Assembly: GCF_004118975.1 (NCBI RefSeq)
Contig: NZ_CP035376.1
Coordinates: 372,001 to 436,000, forward strand
Source of the DNA: Luteimonas sp. YGD11-2
GTDB lineage: Bacteria; Pseudomonadota; Gammaproteobacteria; Xanthomonadales; Xanthomonadaceae
DNA length: 64,000 bases
Direction of reading: 5' to 3'
Under the pieces are notes generated by a model. That model saw only the letters and a program-made list of their open reading frames with translations. It had not been told where the DNA came from and searched no databases. Position numbers and translations under genes: made by a program. Shown one piece after another: positions 8,590-17,634 of the stretch (the stretch's first letter is position 1; each line of letters opens with the position of its first letter).

Positions 8590-11022
8590 TTGAACGCCAT
8601 CCTCCGTGCTTCCGACCACCCGATCGCCACGCCTGCCGGCACCCGGGCCCTCGCCGCGCCCGGCGGCGGCGAACTCGCCGCACGCCTGACCCGCCGCTAC
8701 GGCGACCGCATCACCGGCCACTTCGTGGTGCCGGGGCAGGAGGGCAGCTTCGCGCCGTTTCCCGACGACCTGCCACCGGCACTGGCGGCGGCGCTGCGTA
8801 CGCGCGGGGTCAACCAGCTCTATGCCCACCAGGCGCGTGCCTGGCAGGCGGCGCGCGACGGCAAGCATCTGGTCGTGGCGACGCCGACCGCCTCCGGCAA
8901 GTCGCTGTGCTACACGCTGCCGGTGGTGGCCGCGGCGCTGGCCGAAGGGAAGAAGGCGCTGTACCTGTTCCCGACCAAGGCACTGGCGCAGGACCAGGTC
9001 GCAGAGCTGCTGGAATTGAACCGCGCCGGCGAACTCGGCCTGCGCGCGGCGACCTTCGATGGCGACACCCCCGGCGATGCACGCCAGGCGATCCGCTTGA
9101 ACGGCGACATCGTGGTCAGCAACCCCGACATGCTCCACCAGGGCATCCTGCCGCACCACACCAAGTGGGCGCAGTTCTTCGAGAACCTCAGGTACGTGGT
9201 GATCGACGAGGTGCACACCTATCGCGGCGTTTTCGGCTCGCACGTGGCCAACGTGATCCGCAGGCTCAAGCGCGTGTGCGCGTTCTACGGCGTGCGTCCG
9301 CAGTTCATCCTGTGCTCGGCGACGATCGGCAATGCGGCCGACCACGGCCGTGCGCTGATCGAGGACGAGGTGACCGCGATCCTCGAATCCGGCGCGCCCA
9401 GGGGCGACAAGCACGTGCTGCTGTGGAACCCGCCGGTGGTGAACCCGGACCTCGGGCTCAGGGCCTCGGCACGCTCGCAGTCCAACCGCATCGCGCGGCT
9501 GGCCATCAAGGCGGGGCTGAAGACGCTGGTGTTCTGCCAGACCCGGCTGATGGTGGAGGTGCTGACGAAGTACCTGAAGGAGGTCTTCGACCACGACCCG
9601 CGCAAGCCGCGCCGCATCCGCGCCTACCGCGGTGGGTATCTGCCCACCGAGCGCCGCGAGGTGGAACGCGCAATGCGTGCCGGCGATATCGACGGCATCG
9701 TCAGTACCTCGGCGCTGGAACTCGGCGTCGATATCGGCAGCCTCGACGTGGTGGTGCTCAATGGCTACCCGGGCAGCGTCTCGGCCACCTGGCAGCGTTT
9801 CGGCCGCGCCGGCCGTCGCCAGCAGCCCTCGCTGGGCGTGCTGGTGGCCAGCTCGCAGCCGATGGACCAGTACATCGTGCGCCACCCGGAATTCTTCGCC
9901 GGTGCCAACCCCGAGCAGGCGCGCATCGAGCCCGACCAGCCGCTGATCCTGATGGACCACATCCGCTGCGCCGCGTTCGAGTTGCCGTTCGTTGATGGCG
10001 ACTATTTCGGCCCGGTGGAGCCGGCGCCGTGGCTCGAGGTGCTGGCCGAGTCCGGCGTGCTGCACCACGAGGCCGCGCGCTGGGAATGGATCGCCGACAG
10101 CTATCCCGCGCAGGCGGTCAACCTGCGCTCGGTGGCCGACGGCAACTTCGTCGTCGTCGACCGCACCGATGGCCGCCAGACCATCATTGCCGAGGTCGAC
10201 TATTCCGCCGCCGCGCTCACCCTCTACGAGGGTGCGATCCACATGATCCAGTCCGAACCGTTCCAGGTGGAGCGCCTGGACTGGGAAGGCCGCAAGGCCT
10301 ATGTGCGCCGCACCCATGTCGACTACTACACCGACGCCATCGACTACACCAAGCTCAAGGTGCTCGACGAGGCCGAGAGCGCGCAGGCGGGCGCAGGGCT
10401 GGCGCGGCATGGCGAGGTGCACGTGGTGCGTCGGGTATCCGGTTACAAGAAGATCCGCTTCCACACCCACGAGAACATCGGCTACGGCCCGGTGAACCTG
10501 CCCGACCAGGAACTGCACACCACCGCGGCGTGGTGGCAGCTGCCGCAGGCGGTACTGGATGCCGCGTTCGACAGCCGACAGCACGCGCTGGATGGTTTCC
10601 TCGGTGCCGCGCACGCGCTGCACCTGGTCGCCCAGCTCCTGGTGATGGCCGAGGCGCAGGACCTGCAGAAGGCGGTGGGCAGCGGCGATGGCGCCTGGTT
10701 CGCCAGCGCCGACGGCGCCGGCCGCGGGCAATGGCGCAATGCCGACGGCCAGCCCGGTTCGCCGGACGACGTGCGCGGCTTCACCCCGACGCTGTATCTC
10801 TACGACAACTATCCCGGCGGCGTCGGCCTGTCGCTGCCGCTGTTCGAACGCCGGGCGGAGCTGCACGCGCGTGCGGTGGAACTGGTGCGCGACTGCGGCT
10901 GCCGCGGCGGCTGCCCGGCCTGCGTCGGCCCGGTGCTGGAAGCGCAGGAAGGCGAGGGCGCCGATTCGCCAAAACGTACCGCGCAACGCGTGCTCGCCCT
11001 GCTGGGTGCGGCCGACGCATGA
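8590..11022 (+). CDS. mrfA: DEAD/DEAH-box helicase with C-terminal DUF1998 zinc site (MrfA/YprA-like)
   Basis: About 810-residue superfamily 2 helicase. Walker A is 'TPTASGKS' at 98-105, the DEVH box is at 206-209, motif III is 'SATIG' and motif VI is 'GRAGRR'. The C-terminus has the cysteine cluster of the DUF1998/MrfA family, Cys 769, 771, 775 and 778, expected to bind zinc. In Bacillus subtilis MrfA works with the exonuclease MrfB in mitomycin C lesion repair; here the next gene is that exonuclease, overlapping by 4 nt. The start is uncertain: no ATG lies before the conserved region, and TTG 8590 is the best placed candidate. Frames upstream run through the hairpin repeat and are unlikely to be coding. 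Confidence 0.88.
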   Translation: MNAILRASDHPIATPAGTRALAAPGGGELAARLTRRYGDRITGHFVVPGQEGSFAPFPDDLPPALAAALRTRGVNQLYAHQARAWQAARDGKHLVVATPTASGKSLCYTLPVVAAALAEGKKALYLFPTKALAQDQVAELLELNRAGELGLRAATFDGDTPGDARQAIRLNGDIVVSNPDMLHQGILPHHTKWAQFFENLRYVVIDEVHTYRGVFGSHVANVIRRLKRVCAFYGVRPQFILCSATIGNAADHGRALIEDEVTAILESGAPRGDKHVLLWNPPVVNPDLGLRASARSQSNRIARLAIKAGLKTLVFCQTRLMVEVLTKYLKEVFDHDPRKPRRIRAYRGGYLPTERREVERAMRAGDIDGIVSTSALELGVDIGSLDVVVLNGYPGSVSATWQRFGRAGRRQQPSLGVLVASSQPMDQYIVRHPEFFAGANPEQARIEPDQPLILMDHIRCAAFELPFVDGDYFGPVEPAPWLEVLAESGVLHHEAARWEWIADSYPAQAVNLRSVADGNFVVVDRTDGRQTIIAEVDYSAAALTLYEGAIHMIQSEPFQVERLDWEGRKAYVRRTHVDYYTDAIDYTKLKVLDEAESAQAGAGLARHGEVHVVRRVSGYKKIRFHTHENIGYGPVNLPDQELHTTAAWWQLPQAVLDAAFDSRQHALDGFLGAAHALHLVAQLLVMAEAQDLQKAVGSGDGAWFASADGAGRGQWRNADGQPGSPDDVRGFTPTLYLYDNYPGGVGLSLPLFERRAELHARAVELVRDCGCRGGCPACVGPVLEAQEGEGADSPKRTAQRVLALLGAADA

Positions 11023-12017
11023 GCGCGCTGGCACGCAAGCTGGCCGGACTGCGCCGGCAGGCGGGCTCGACGTCCGTGGACCCCCGCCTTCGCGGGGACG
11101 ACGTGCCTGCGGGCATGCGTGGCGCAGCTGATGGGCACGTAGGCAGGCGTGGCGGAGATGACGTGGAGGGTCGGGCTGCCGGTGGCTTCGCACCGGCCGG
11201 GCTGGAGCGCATTGCAGCAGCGGAGCAGGTTGCAGCGGCACCAATCGCCTCGTCCACGCATCGCGCGGCGCCTGCCACCGCACCCGCACGCCGCGCCGAT
11301 CCGGCGGCGCAGCTGCGCCGCCTCCTCAACCTGCGCCCGCAGGCGCCATTGCGGGCGGCGCCGGCCGCCGATCGCCGGCTCGAGGGCGAGGAGATCGCAC
11401 CCGGCCTGTACTACACCGAGGCCTGGACGCCGTGGCCGCGGCAGGATGCGCTGGTGCTGCACGGCATCGGCCAGGGCGAAGTCGAGCGCGAACGCGTGCT
11501 TGCTTTCGACACCGAAACCACCGGGCTGGCCGGCGGCACCGGCACCCGCGCCTTCATGATCGGCGCCGCCGACTGGCATGCGGGCGGCCTGCGTCTGCGC
11601 CAGCTGCTGATCGCCACGCTGGCCGCCGAAACCGCGATGCTGCGCACCTTCGCCGGCTGGCTCGGCGAGGAGACGGTGCTGCTGTCCTACAACGGCAAGA
11701 GCTACGACCGCCCGCTGCTGTCGACCCGCTACCGGCTGGCGCGGCTGGCCGATCCGCTGCCGGCGTGCGGGCATATCGACCTGCTGCATCCGATGCGCCG
11801 TCGCTACCGCACGGTGTGGCCGAACTGCCGGCTGGCCACCGCCGAGCACGAACTGCTGGGCGTGGTACGCGAGGACGACCTGCCCGGGTCGCAGGCGCCG
11901 GCCGCGTGGCTGCAGTACCTGCGTGGCGGCAGCGCGGCAACCTTGCGGCGCGTCGGCGACCACAACGCGCAGGACCTCAGGAGCCTGTGTGGGCTGCTGG
12001 AACGGCTGGCCGACTGA
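11019..12017 (+). CDS. mrfB: RNase H-like DEDDh exonuclease (MrfB/YprB-like)
   Basis: 332-residue 3'-5' exonuclease-type protein with an RNase H-like fold. 'FDTETTGLAGG' supplies Asp164 and Glu166, 'YNGKSYDRPLL' the second Asp, and 'HNAQDLRSL' the final His and Asp of a DEDDh active site. The ATG overlaps the mrfA stop (ATGA), so the two are translationally coupled. Residues about 20-49 are odd: they translate a palindromic repeat ('DPRLRGDD...') inserted in frame near the N-terminus, and residues 50-105 are Ala/Pro-rich. The conserved part starts near 110, so the insertion probably sits in a dispensable linker. Function in DNA repair is inferred from Bacillus. Confidence 0.87.
   Translation: MSALARKLAGLRRQAGSTSVDPRLRGDDVPAGMRGAADGHVGRRGGDDVEGRAAGGFAPAGLERIAAAEQVAAAPIASSTHRAAPATAPARRADPAAQLRRLLNLRPQAPLRAAPAADRRLEGEEIAPGLYYTEAWTPWPRQDALVLHGIGQGEVERERVLAFDTETTGLAGGTGTRAFMIGAADWHAGGLRLRQLLIATLAAETAMLRTFAGWLGEETVLLSYNGKSYDRPLLSTRYRLARLADPLPACGHIDLLHPMRRRYRTVWPNCRLATAEHELLGVVREDDLPGSQAPAAWLQYLRGGSAATLRRVGDHNAQDLRSLCGLLERLAD
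11081..11166 (+). repeat. Palindromic repeat embedded in the mrfB coding sequence
   Basis: The hairpin CCCCGC-CTTC-GCGGGG at 11082-11097 is followed by GACGACG and two related units of about 25 nt (11113-11140 and 11143-11166, both containing GCGTGGCG-AG-TGA). The frame stays open through it and encodes 'DPRLRGDD', the peptide typically produced when this class of genomic palindrome is read in that phase. I see no other copy of this type in the window. Confidence 0.65.
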
Positions 12018-12104
12018 GCGCGCCGGCTGGGGTGAACGTAGCGGCGGCTGCATTGCCGGGGCCCCCGGCCGATACTGCGGTCTGCCATTGCTTCAGGAGC
12101 ATCC

Positions 12105-12854
12105 ATGTCCAGCGAATCCACCTGCGAGGCGTGCGGCGAGGGGCGCGAGCTGCCGGTTGCCATCGCGATGGCCTACCAGCCGATCGTCGACCTCGGCCGC
12201 GGCGAGGTGTTCGCATACGAGGCGCTGGTGCGCGGTGCCGACGGCGCGCCTGCCGCTGCGGTGATCGCGGCCATTCCCGATGACCGCCTGTACGCCTTCG
12301 ACCAGGCCTGCCGGGTCACCGCGATCGAGACCGCCGCCGCGCTCGGCATGCGGCAGACGGTATCGATCAACTTCCTGCCCAATGCGGTGTACCAGCCGGA
12401 AAACTGCATCCGCCGGACCCTGGCGGCCGCGCGTAGTGCCGATTGGCCGCTGGAGCGGATCCTGTTCGAGGTCGCCGAACGCGAGCATGTGTCGCGCCCG
12501 GCGCATCTGCTGGGAATCCTCGATGCCTACCGCTCGATGGGCTTCCGCACCGCCATCGATGACTTCGGCGCGGGTTACGCCGGCCTCAACCTGCTGGCCG
12601 CGTTCCAGCCGGACCTCGTCAAGCTCGACATGGCGCTCGTGCGTGGCATCGACGCCGACCGCGCGCGCCGCACCATCGTCGACCATGTCGTGCGGATGTG
12701 CGTGGAACTGGGCGTGGCGGTGGTCGGCGAAGGAGTCGAGACCCGCGACGAAGCGGCGGCGTTGCGCGACCTCGGCATCGACCTGCAGCAGGGCTATTTC
12801 TACGCGCGGCCGCAACCGGGCGCGCTGCCGGAGCCGTTGCTTCGACTCGAATGA
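12105..12854 (+). CDS. Stand-alone EAL-domain phosphodiesterase
   Basis: 249-residue soluble EAL protein, so a probable cyclic di-GMP phosphodiesterase. The EALVR motif is at 39-43. Further catalytic elements are 'SINFLPNAV', 'FEVAERE', 'AIDDFGAGYAGL', the lysine of 'DLVKLDM', 'GEGVET' and the terminal 'QQGYFYARP'; all expected metal and catalytic residues appear present. A CxxC pair (Cys7, Cys10) precedes the domain and might bind metal or respond to redox state. It starts at ATG 12105 with AGGAG at 12095-12099; a GATACT -10-like box is at 12071-12076. No receiver or sensor domain is attached. Confidence 0.9.
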   Translation: MSSESTCEACGEGRELPVAIAMAYQPIVDLGRGEVFAYEALVRGADGAPAAAVIAAIPDDRLYAFDQACRVTAIETAAALGMRQTVSINFLPNAVYQPENCIRRTLAAARSADWPLERILFEVAEREHVSRPAHLLGILDAYRSMGFRTAIDDFGAGYAGLNLLAAFQPDLVKLDMALVRGIDADRARRTIVDHVVRMCVELGVAVVGEGVETRDEAAALRDLGIDLQQGYFYARPQPGALPEPLLRLE

Positions 12855-12877
12855 GCTGATGCGGGCCGGCTCCGGTT

Positions 12878-13252
12878 CTAGTCGCAGGGGAACGCCATCG
12901 TCGTCATCAGCGCATTCTCGGCCTGGCGCGAGTCAAGACGTGTGTGCTGCACCACGATAGGCACGTCGGACTCGATGATGCTCGCGTACGGCGTGTCACG
13001 CGGCACCGGTTCCGGGTCGTCGAGGTTGTTGAAGCGCAGGTGCAGCGTGCGGTGCGGCGGCACCTCCACGCGGTAGGGCCCGGCGGGGTCGCGATCCTCG
13101 AAGTACAGGGTCAGTTGCACCTGCGCCGTCTGGTCGCCGGCATTGAGGATGCAGCAGGCCTCGTGGCTTTCCAGTTCCGGGGCAGGGCCGGTGCTCTGGC
13201 CGGGGATATAGCCTTCGGCGATGGCCCATCGCCTGCGTCCGATCGTGTCCAT
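12878..13252 (-). CDS. Anabaena sensory rhodopsin transducer (ASRT) family protein
   Basis: 124-residue beta-sandwich-type protein closely resembling, from memory, the 125-residue soluble transducer of Anabaena sensory rhodopsin. Shared blocks are 'WAIAEGYIPG' at about 9-18, 'CILNAGD' near 34, 'GPYRVEVPPHRT' near 58, 'LRFNNLDDPEPVP' and 'VPIVVQHTRLDSRQAENAL'. In Anabaena the tetrameric transducer binds the rhodopsin and has been reported to affect gene expression. No rhodopsin or retinal gene is in this window, and homologues are known in non-phototrophs, so the partner here is unknown. It is cytoplasmic and lies alone between the EAL gene (convergent) and opgD (divergent). Confidence 0.85.
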   Translation of the reverse strand: MDTIGRRRWAIAEGYIPGQSTGPAPELESHEACCILNAGDQTAQVQLTLYFEDRDPAGPYRVEVPPHRTLHLRFNNLDDPEPVPRDTPYASIIESDVPIVVQHTRLDSRQAENALMTTMAFPCD

Positions 13253-13348
13253 GCCGGCCTGTGTAGCAGTGGCGATGCATGGACGGCGTCATGGCGGTGC
13301 GCCGCATCAGCCGGGTGTTATCGAAATGTAACGCCGCATGCGTGCATC

Positions 13349-14905
13349 ATGCGCGGCTTCCCGGTTCCGGATCCGACCCACGTGCAGCGACGCGACTTCC
13401 TGCTGGCGACCGCGATGGCCGCCGTGCTCGCCGGCCGCGGTGGCCATGCATTCGCCGCGACCGCCGCCGCCGCGCGGCCGTTCGACGCCGACACCGTGCC
13501 TGCACTGGCGCGCGCCGCCGCGGCGGCGGCGTACCAGCTGCCCCCGCAGACGCTGCCGGCCTCGCTCGGGGCACTCGGCTACGACGGCTACCGCGACCTG
13601 CGCTACCGCGGCGACCGCGCGTTGTGGGCCGGTCGCGGAGTGCCGTATACCGCGCAGTTCTTCCATCGCGGCTTCCTGTTCCCGCAGCGCGTTGACATGT
13701 ACGAGGTGACCGACGGCGAGGCCGCAGCGATCGCGTTCTCGCCGGACCTGTTCGACTACGGCCGCCAGGCGCCGGTGGATGCCGACGAGGATTTCGGGTT
13801 CGCCGGCTTCCGCCTGCACGTGGCCGGCGGCGGCCGCGCGGATGGCGACGAGCTGTGCGCCTTCCTCGGCGCGAGCTATTTCCGCGCGGTGGCGCAGGGG
13901 CTGGCGTACGGGCTGTCGGCGCGTGGCCTCGCTTTGGGCACCGGTGATCCGGGCCCGGAGGAATTTCCGGTGTTCCGTGCGTTCTGGCTGGAGCGCCCGC
14001 CGGCTGGCAGCCCATCGACGGTGGTGCACGCGCTGCTCGACAGTCCCAGCGTTGCCGGCGCCTATCGCTTCGTGATCACCGCGGACGGCCCGCGCACGCG
14101 CATCGAGGTCGACGCGCGGCTGTATCCACGGGTGGAGCTGCGCGCGGTCGGCATCGCCCCGCTGACGAGCATGTTCGCGTTCGATGCCAGCGACCGCGTG
14201 GGCGTCGACGATTACCGCCCCGCCGTGCACGATTCCGACGGCCTTGCGCTGTGGACCGGCAGCGGCGAACAGGTCTGGCGCGCGCTGGCCAATCCGTCGA
14301 CGCTGCAGGTCAGCGGCCTGCAGGACCGCGACCCGCGCGGCTTCGGGCTGATGCAGCGCAAGCGCGATTTCGAGGACTTCCTCGACGCCGAGGCCGACTA
14401 CGAGCGTCGCCCCAGCCTGTGGGTGGAGCCGCGCGATGGCTGGGGCGAGGGCGAGGTGCACCTGGTCGAGATCCCCACCGCCGACGAGTTCCACGACAAC
14501 ATCGTGGCCGCGTGGCGGCCGGCGCAGCCTCTGGCCGCAGGCCGCGAATCGCGCTGGCGCTACGTGCTGCACTGGGAAGCGATGCACAGCTGGGACCCGG
14601 CGCTGGCACTGGTGAGCGCGACACGCGCGGGTGCGGCGTTCGAGGAAGGCGTGCGCCTGTTCGTGCTCGACTGGCAGGGTGGCGCCCTCGATGCGCTGGA
14701 TGCCGCCACCGCGCCGGAACTGGAGCTGTCGGCCAGTGCCGGCGAGGTGCGCAACGTGGTGGTACAGCGCAATCCGGAGGACGGGCGCTGGCGCAGCAGT
14801 TTCGAACTGGTGCCCGGTACGGCCTCCACCATCGAACTGCGCGCACGCCTGCATGCCGGCGGCCGCGCGCTCGGCGAGACCTGGCTCTACCGGTGGACGG
14901 CGTGA
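13349..14905 (+). CDS. opgD: Periplasmic glucan biosynthesis protein OpgD (MdoD), Tat-exported
   Basis: 518-residue periplasmic protein that shapes the backbone of osmoregulated periplasmic glucans. The N-terminus has a twin-arginine signal ('[17 protein letters not shown]'), followed by an Ala-rich cleavage region near residue 40, which is the feature that separates OpgD from the Sec-exported OpgG. The rest has the OpgG/OpgD blocks: '[20 protein letters not shown]', '[20 protein letters not shown]', '[13 protein letters not shown]' and '[19 protein letters not shown]'. ATG 13349 is used; GTG 13382 would start eleven codons later and still keep the signal. It is 43 bp upstream of opgH and probably co-transcribed with it. 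Confidence 0.92.
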   Translation: MRGFPVPDPTHVQRRDFLLATAMAAVLAGRGGHAFAATAAAARPFDADTVPALARAAAAAAYQLPPQTLPASLGALGYDGYRDLRYRGDRALWAGRGVPYTAQFFHRGFLFPQRVDMYEVTDGEAAAIAFSPDLFDYGRQAPVDADEDFGFAGFRLHVAGGGRADGDELCAFLGASYFRAVAQGLAYGLSARGLALGTGDPGPEEFPVFRAFWLERPPAGSPSTVVHALLDSPSVAGAYRFVITADGPRTRIEVDARLYPRVELRAVGIAPLTSMFAFDASDRVGVDDYRPAVHDSDGLALWTGSGEQVWRALANPSTLQVSGLQDRDPRGFGLMQRKRDFEDFLDAEADYERRPSLWVEPRDGWGEGEVHLVEIPTADEFHDNIVAAWRPAQPLAAGRESRWRYVLHWEAMHSWDPALALVSATRAGAAFEEGVRLFVLDWQGGALDALDAATAPELELSASAGEVRNVVVQRNPEDGRWRSSFELVPGTASTIELRARLHAGGRALGETWLYRWTA

Positions 14906-14948
14906 TGCGTCCACCTGCCGTGCCGTACGCGTGCGTGGCGCATCGCGC

Positions 14949-16859
14949 ATGACGACCGACAACGCCCCCGGCCTCACCGCCACCGCGCCGCCGCTGCCGC
15001 CGGATGCACCGCTGCCGATGCCGGTGCAGTCGCTGCGCACCGGTTCCCGTCCGGTCAGCCGCCTGCCGACCACGCCGCGCGGCATGGCCAGCCGGCGTGC
15101 GGCGGTGATCGGTGGTGCGGCGCTGCTCACGCTGGTGGCCGCCTACCAGATCTGGTGGCTGCTGCGCGGCGGCGGCATCAGCGTGGCGGAAGGCCTGCTG
15201 ATCGCGATCTTCATCGCGCTGTTCGCCTGGATCGTGCAGTCGTTCGTCGGCACCTTCGCCGGTTTCCTGGTGATGCTGCAGCGGCGCCCGGCGCGCCTGG
15301 GCCTCGATCCGCGCGCGCCGCTGCCGGCACCGCGCGAGCGCACCGCGCTGCTGATGCCGACCTACAACGAGGATCCGGTGCGGCTGATGTCCGGGCTGCA
15401 GGCGACCTGCGAATCGCTGATCGACACCGGCCATGCCGGCATGTTCGATGTGTTCGTGCTCAGCGACACCCGCAGGCCCGAGCTGCAGCAGGCCGAGCTG
15501 ATCGAGTTCGAGGCGCTGCGTGCGCGCCTGGGCGAGCGCATCCGCCTGTACTACCGCCTGCGCGAGGACAACCGCGAGCGCAAGGCCGGCAACATCGCCG
15601 ACTGGGTGCGCCGCTGGGGCGCGGCGTGGCCGAAGTTCCTGATCCTCGATGCCGACAGCCTGATGACCGGCGAGACCCTGGTGCGGCTGGCCGACGCGGT
15701 GGAGCGCCACGACGACGTCGCACTGGTGCAGACGCTGCCGGTGATCGTCAACGGGCGCACGCTGTTCGCGCGCATGCAGCAGTTCTCCGGCCGCGTGTAC
15801 GGACCGGTGATCGCCTATGGCGTGGCGTGGTGGCACGGCGCGGAGAGCAACTACTGGGGCCACAACGCGATGATCCGCACGCGCGCGTTCGCCGAGAACT
15901 GCGGCCTGCCGGAACTCGACGGCCCGACCCCGTTCTCCGGCCACGTGCTCAGCCACGACTTCGTGGAAGCGGCGATGATGCGCCGCGGTGGCTGGGCGCT
16001 GCACATGGTGCCGGGGCTCGGTGGCAGCTACGAGGAAGGCCCGCCCTCGCTCACCGACATGCTGGTGCGCGACCGCCGCTGGTGCCAGGGCAACCTGCAG
16101 CATGGCGGGGTGCTGCCGGCGAAGGGCCTGCATTGGGTCAGCCGCTGGCACATGCTGATCGGCATCGGCCATTACCTCACCGCACCGCTGTGGGCGATGC
16201 TGATGCTGGTCGGTCTTGCATTGCCGCTGCTGGCGCTGGCGCCCGGCGAGCAGTACTCGGCCGGGCGCTACTGGATGGAACAGGACCCGGACCGCTTCCT
16301 CTGGGTGTTCGCGCTGACGATGTCGATGCTGCTGGCGCCCAAGCTGTTCGGCTACCTCGCCACCATGCTCGACCGCGACATGCGCCGTGGCTGCGGCGGT
16401 GCCGCACGCGCCGCGGTGGGCGTGCTGCTGGAGACCGTGCTCGCCGCGCTGATGGCGCCGGTGACGATGTACGTGCAGTGCCGCGGCGTGGCCGAGGTGC
16501 TGGCCGGCAAGGACTCGGGCTGGGATTCGCAGCAGCGCGATGACGGCAGCCAGCCGCTGTCGGCACTGCTGCGCAGCTATGGCGGCGCCAGCGTGGTGGG
16601 TCTGGTCGCACTGGTGATGGCGCTGGGGGTCTCACCCGGGCTTGCGGCGTGGATGTCACCGGTGATCGCCGGCCTGTTGTTCTCGATTCCGATCGTGATG
16701 CTGACCTCGTCGCGCGCGGCGGGGCAGTGGCTGCAGCGCCGTCGCATCTTCGCCACCCCCGAGGAGCTGTCGCCGCCGACGGTGCTGGTGCGCGCCAGCG
16801 AACTGCGCGCCGAACCGCACCCGTCGGATGCCAGCAGGCGCAGGCGCGTCCGCGGGTAG
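14949..16859 (+). CDS. opgH: Glucans biosynthesis glucosyltransferase OpgH (MdoH)
   Basis: 636-residue multi-pass inner-membrane family 2 glycosyltransferase that polymerises UDP-glucose into the periplasmic glucan backbone. After a Pro-rich cytoplasmic start come two membrane segments (about 55-110), the catalytic region with '[10 protein letters not shown]', 'DADSLMTG' and the 'DRRWCQGN' (QxxRW-type) element, then several C-terminal membrane segments. It is shorter than E. coli MdoH (847 residues) but near the length I expect for Xanthomonas relatives. ATG 14949 was chosen because the open frame upstream lies inside opgD. It works with OpgD encoded just before it. Confidence 0.93.
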   Translation: MTTDNAPGLTATAPPLPPDAPLPMPVQSLRTGSRPVSRLPTTPRGMASRRAAVIGGAALLTLVAAYQIWWLLRGGGISVAEGLLIAIFIALFAWIVQSFVGTFAGFLVMLQRRPARLGLDPRAPLPAPRERTALLMPTYNEDPVRLMSGLQATCESLIDTGHAGMFDVFVLSDTRRPELQQAELIEFEALRARLGERIRLYYRLREDNRERKAGNIADWVRRWGAAWPKFLILDADSLMTGETLVRLADAVERHDDVALVQTLPVIVNGRTLFARMQQFSGRVYGPVIAYGVAWWHGAESNYWGHNAMIRTRAFAENCGLPELDGPTPFSGHVLSHDFVEAAMMRRGGWALHMVPGLGGSYEEGPPSLTDMLVRDRRWCQGNLQHGGVLPAKGLHWVSRWHMLIGIGHYLTAPLWAMLMLVGLALPLLALAPGEQYSAGRYWMEQDPDRFLWVFALTMSMLLAPKLFGYLATMLDRDMRRGCGGAARAAVGVLLETVLAALMAPVTMYVQCRGVAEVLAGKDSGWDSQQRDDGSQPLSALLRSYGGASVVGLVALVMALGVSPGLAAWMSPVIAGLLFSIPIVMLTSSRAAGQWLQRRRIFATPEELSPPTVLVRASELRAEPHPSDASRRRRVRG

Positions 16860-16938
16860 GACGTTTACCGCCCGCGCCGCCCGTGCCGCGCGGCAGCCGA
16901 ATGATTACCCTTGCCGCAGGCCTCGAACCGGAACCGAC

Positions 16939-17604
16939 ATGCCCCTCGAAGTACTCGAACGCGAAACCGCCGCCGATCCGCAGTGGTCGGTCATCTGGCT
17001 GCACGGCCTGGGCGCCGACGGCCACGACTTCGTGCCGATCGTCCCGGAACTGGTGCGCCGCGACTGGCCGGCGCTGCGTTTCCTGTTCCCGCATGCGCCG
17101 GTGCGCCCGGTCACCATCAACAACCGCGTACCGATGCGCGCCTGGTACGACATCGTCGAGATGGACCTCGCCAACCGCGCCGACGAGGCCGGCCTGCTGG
17201 CGTCGGTGGCGGAGATCGACGCGCTGATCGCACGCGAGAACGCGCGCGGGGTGCCGTCGTCGCGCATCGTGCTGGCGGGCTTCTCGCAGGGCGGTGCGGT
17301 CGCACTGGCGGCCGGGCTGCGCCGTCGCGAACCGCTGGCGGGGCTGGTCGGGCTGTCGACCTACCTGCCGGCACCGAACGGCGCGCAGGCCGCGCTCGTG
17401 GACGGCGCCACGCGCCAGCCGGTGTTCATGGCGCACGGCACCCAAGACCCGGTGGTGCCGCTGCAGGGTGGACTGCAGAGCGCGCAGCTGCTGCGCGGGC
17501 TGGGCTTCGACGTCGACTGGCGCACCTACCCGATGCCGCATTCGGTGAGCATGGAGGAGATCGTCGACCTCGGCGACTGGCTGACCGCGCGCTTCACCGG
17601 CTGA
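16939..17604 (+). CDS. Alpha/beta-hydrolase carboxylesterase (acyl-protein thioesterase family)
   Basis: 221-residue phospholipase/carboxylesterase family protein. The catalytic triad is visible as Ser116 in 'GFSQGG', Asp170 in 'THGTQDPVVP'-like context and His201 in 'MPHSV'. The oxyanion-strand motif 'WLHGLGADGHDF' is near residue 22. Size and motifs match the small cytoplasmic esterases often annotated EstB or acyl-protein thioesterase; the natural ester is unknown. No signal peptide. It precedes algZ by 30 bp on the same strand and may be read through into it. Confidence 0.9.
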   Translation: MPLEVLERETAADPQWSVIWLHGLGADGHDFVPIVPELVRRDWPALRFLFPHAPVRPVTINNRVPMRAWYDIVEMDLANRADEAGLLASVAEIDALIARENARGVPSSRIVLAGFSQGGAVALAAGLRRREPLAGLVGLSTYLPAPNGAQAALVDGATRQPVFMAHGTQDPVVPLQGGLQSAQLLRGLGFDVDWRTYPMPHSVSMEEIVDLGDWLTARFTG

Positions 17605-17634
17605 CCGGGCGGCCCACGCAGGCAGCATCGACGC

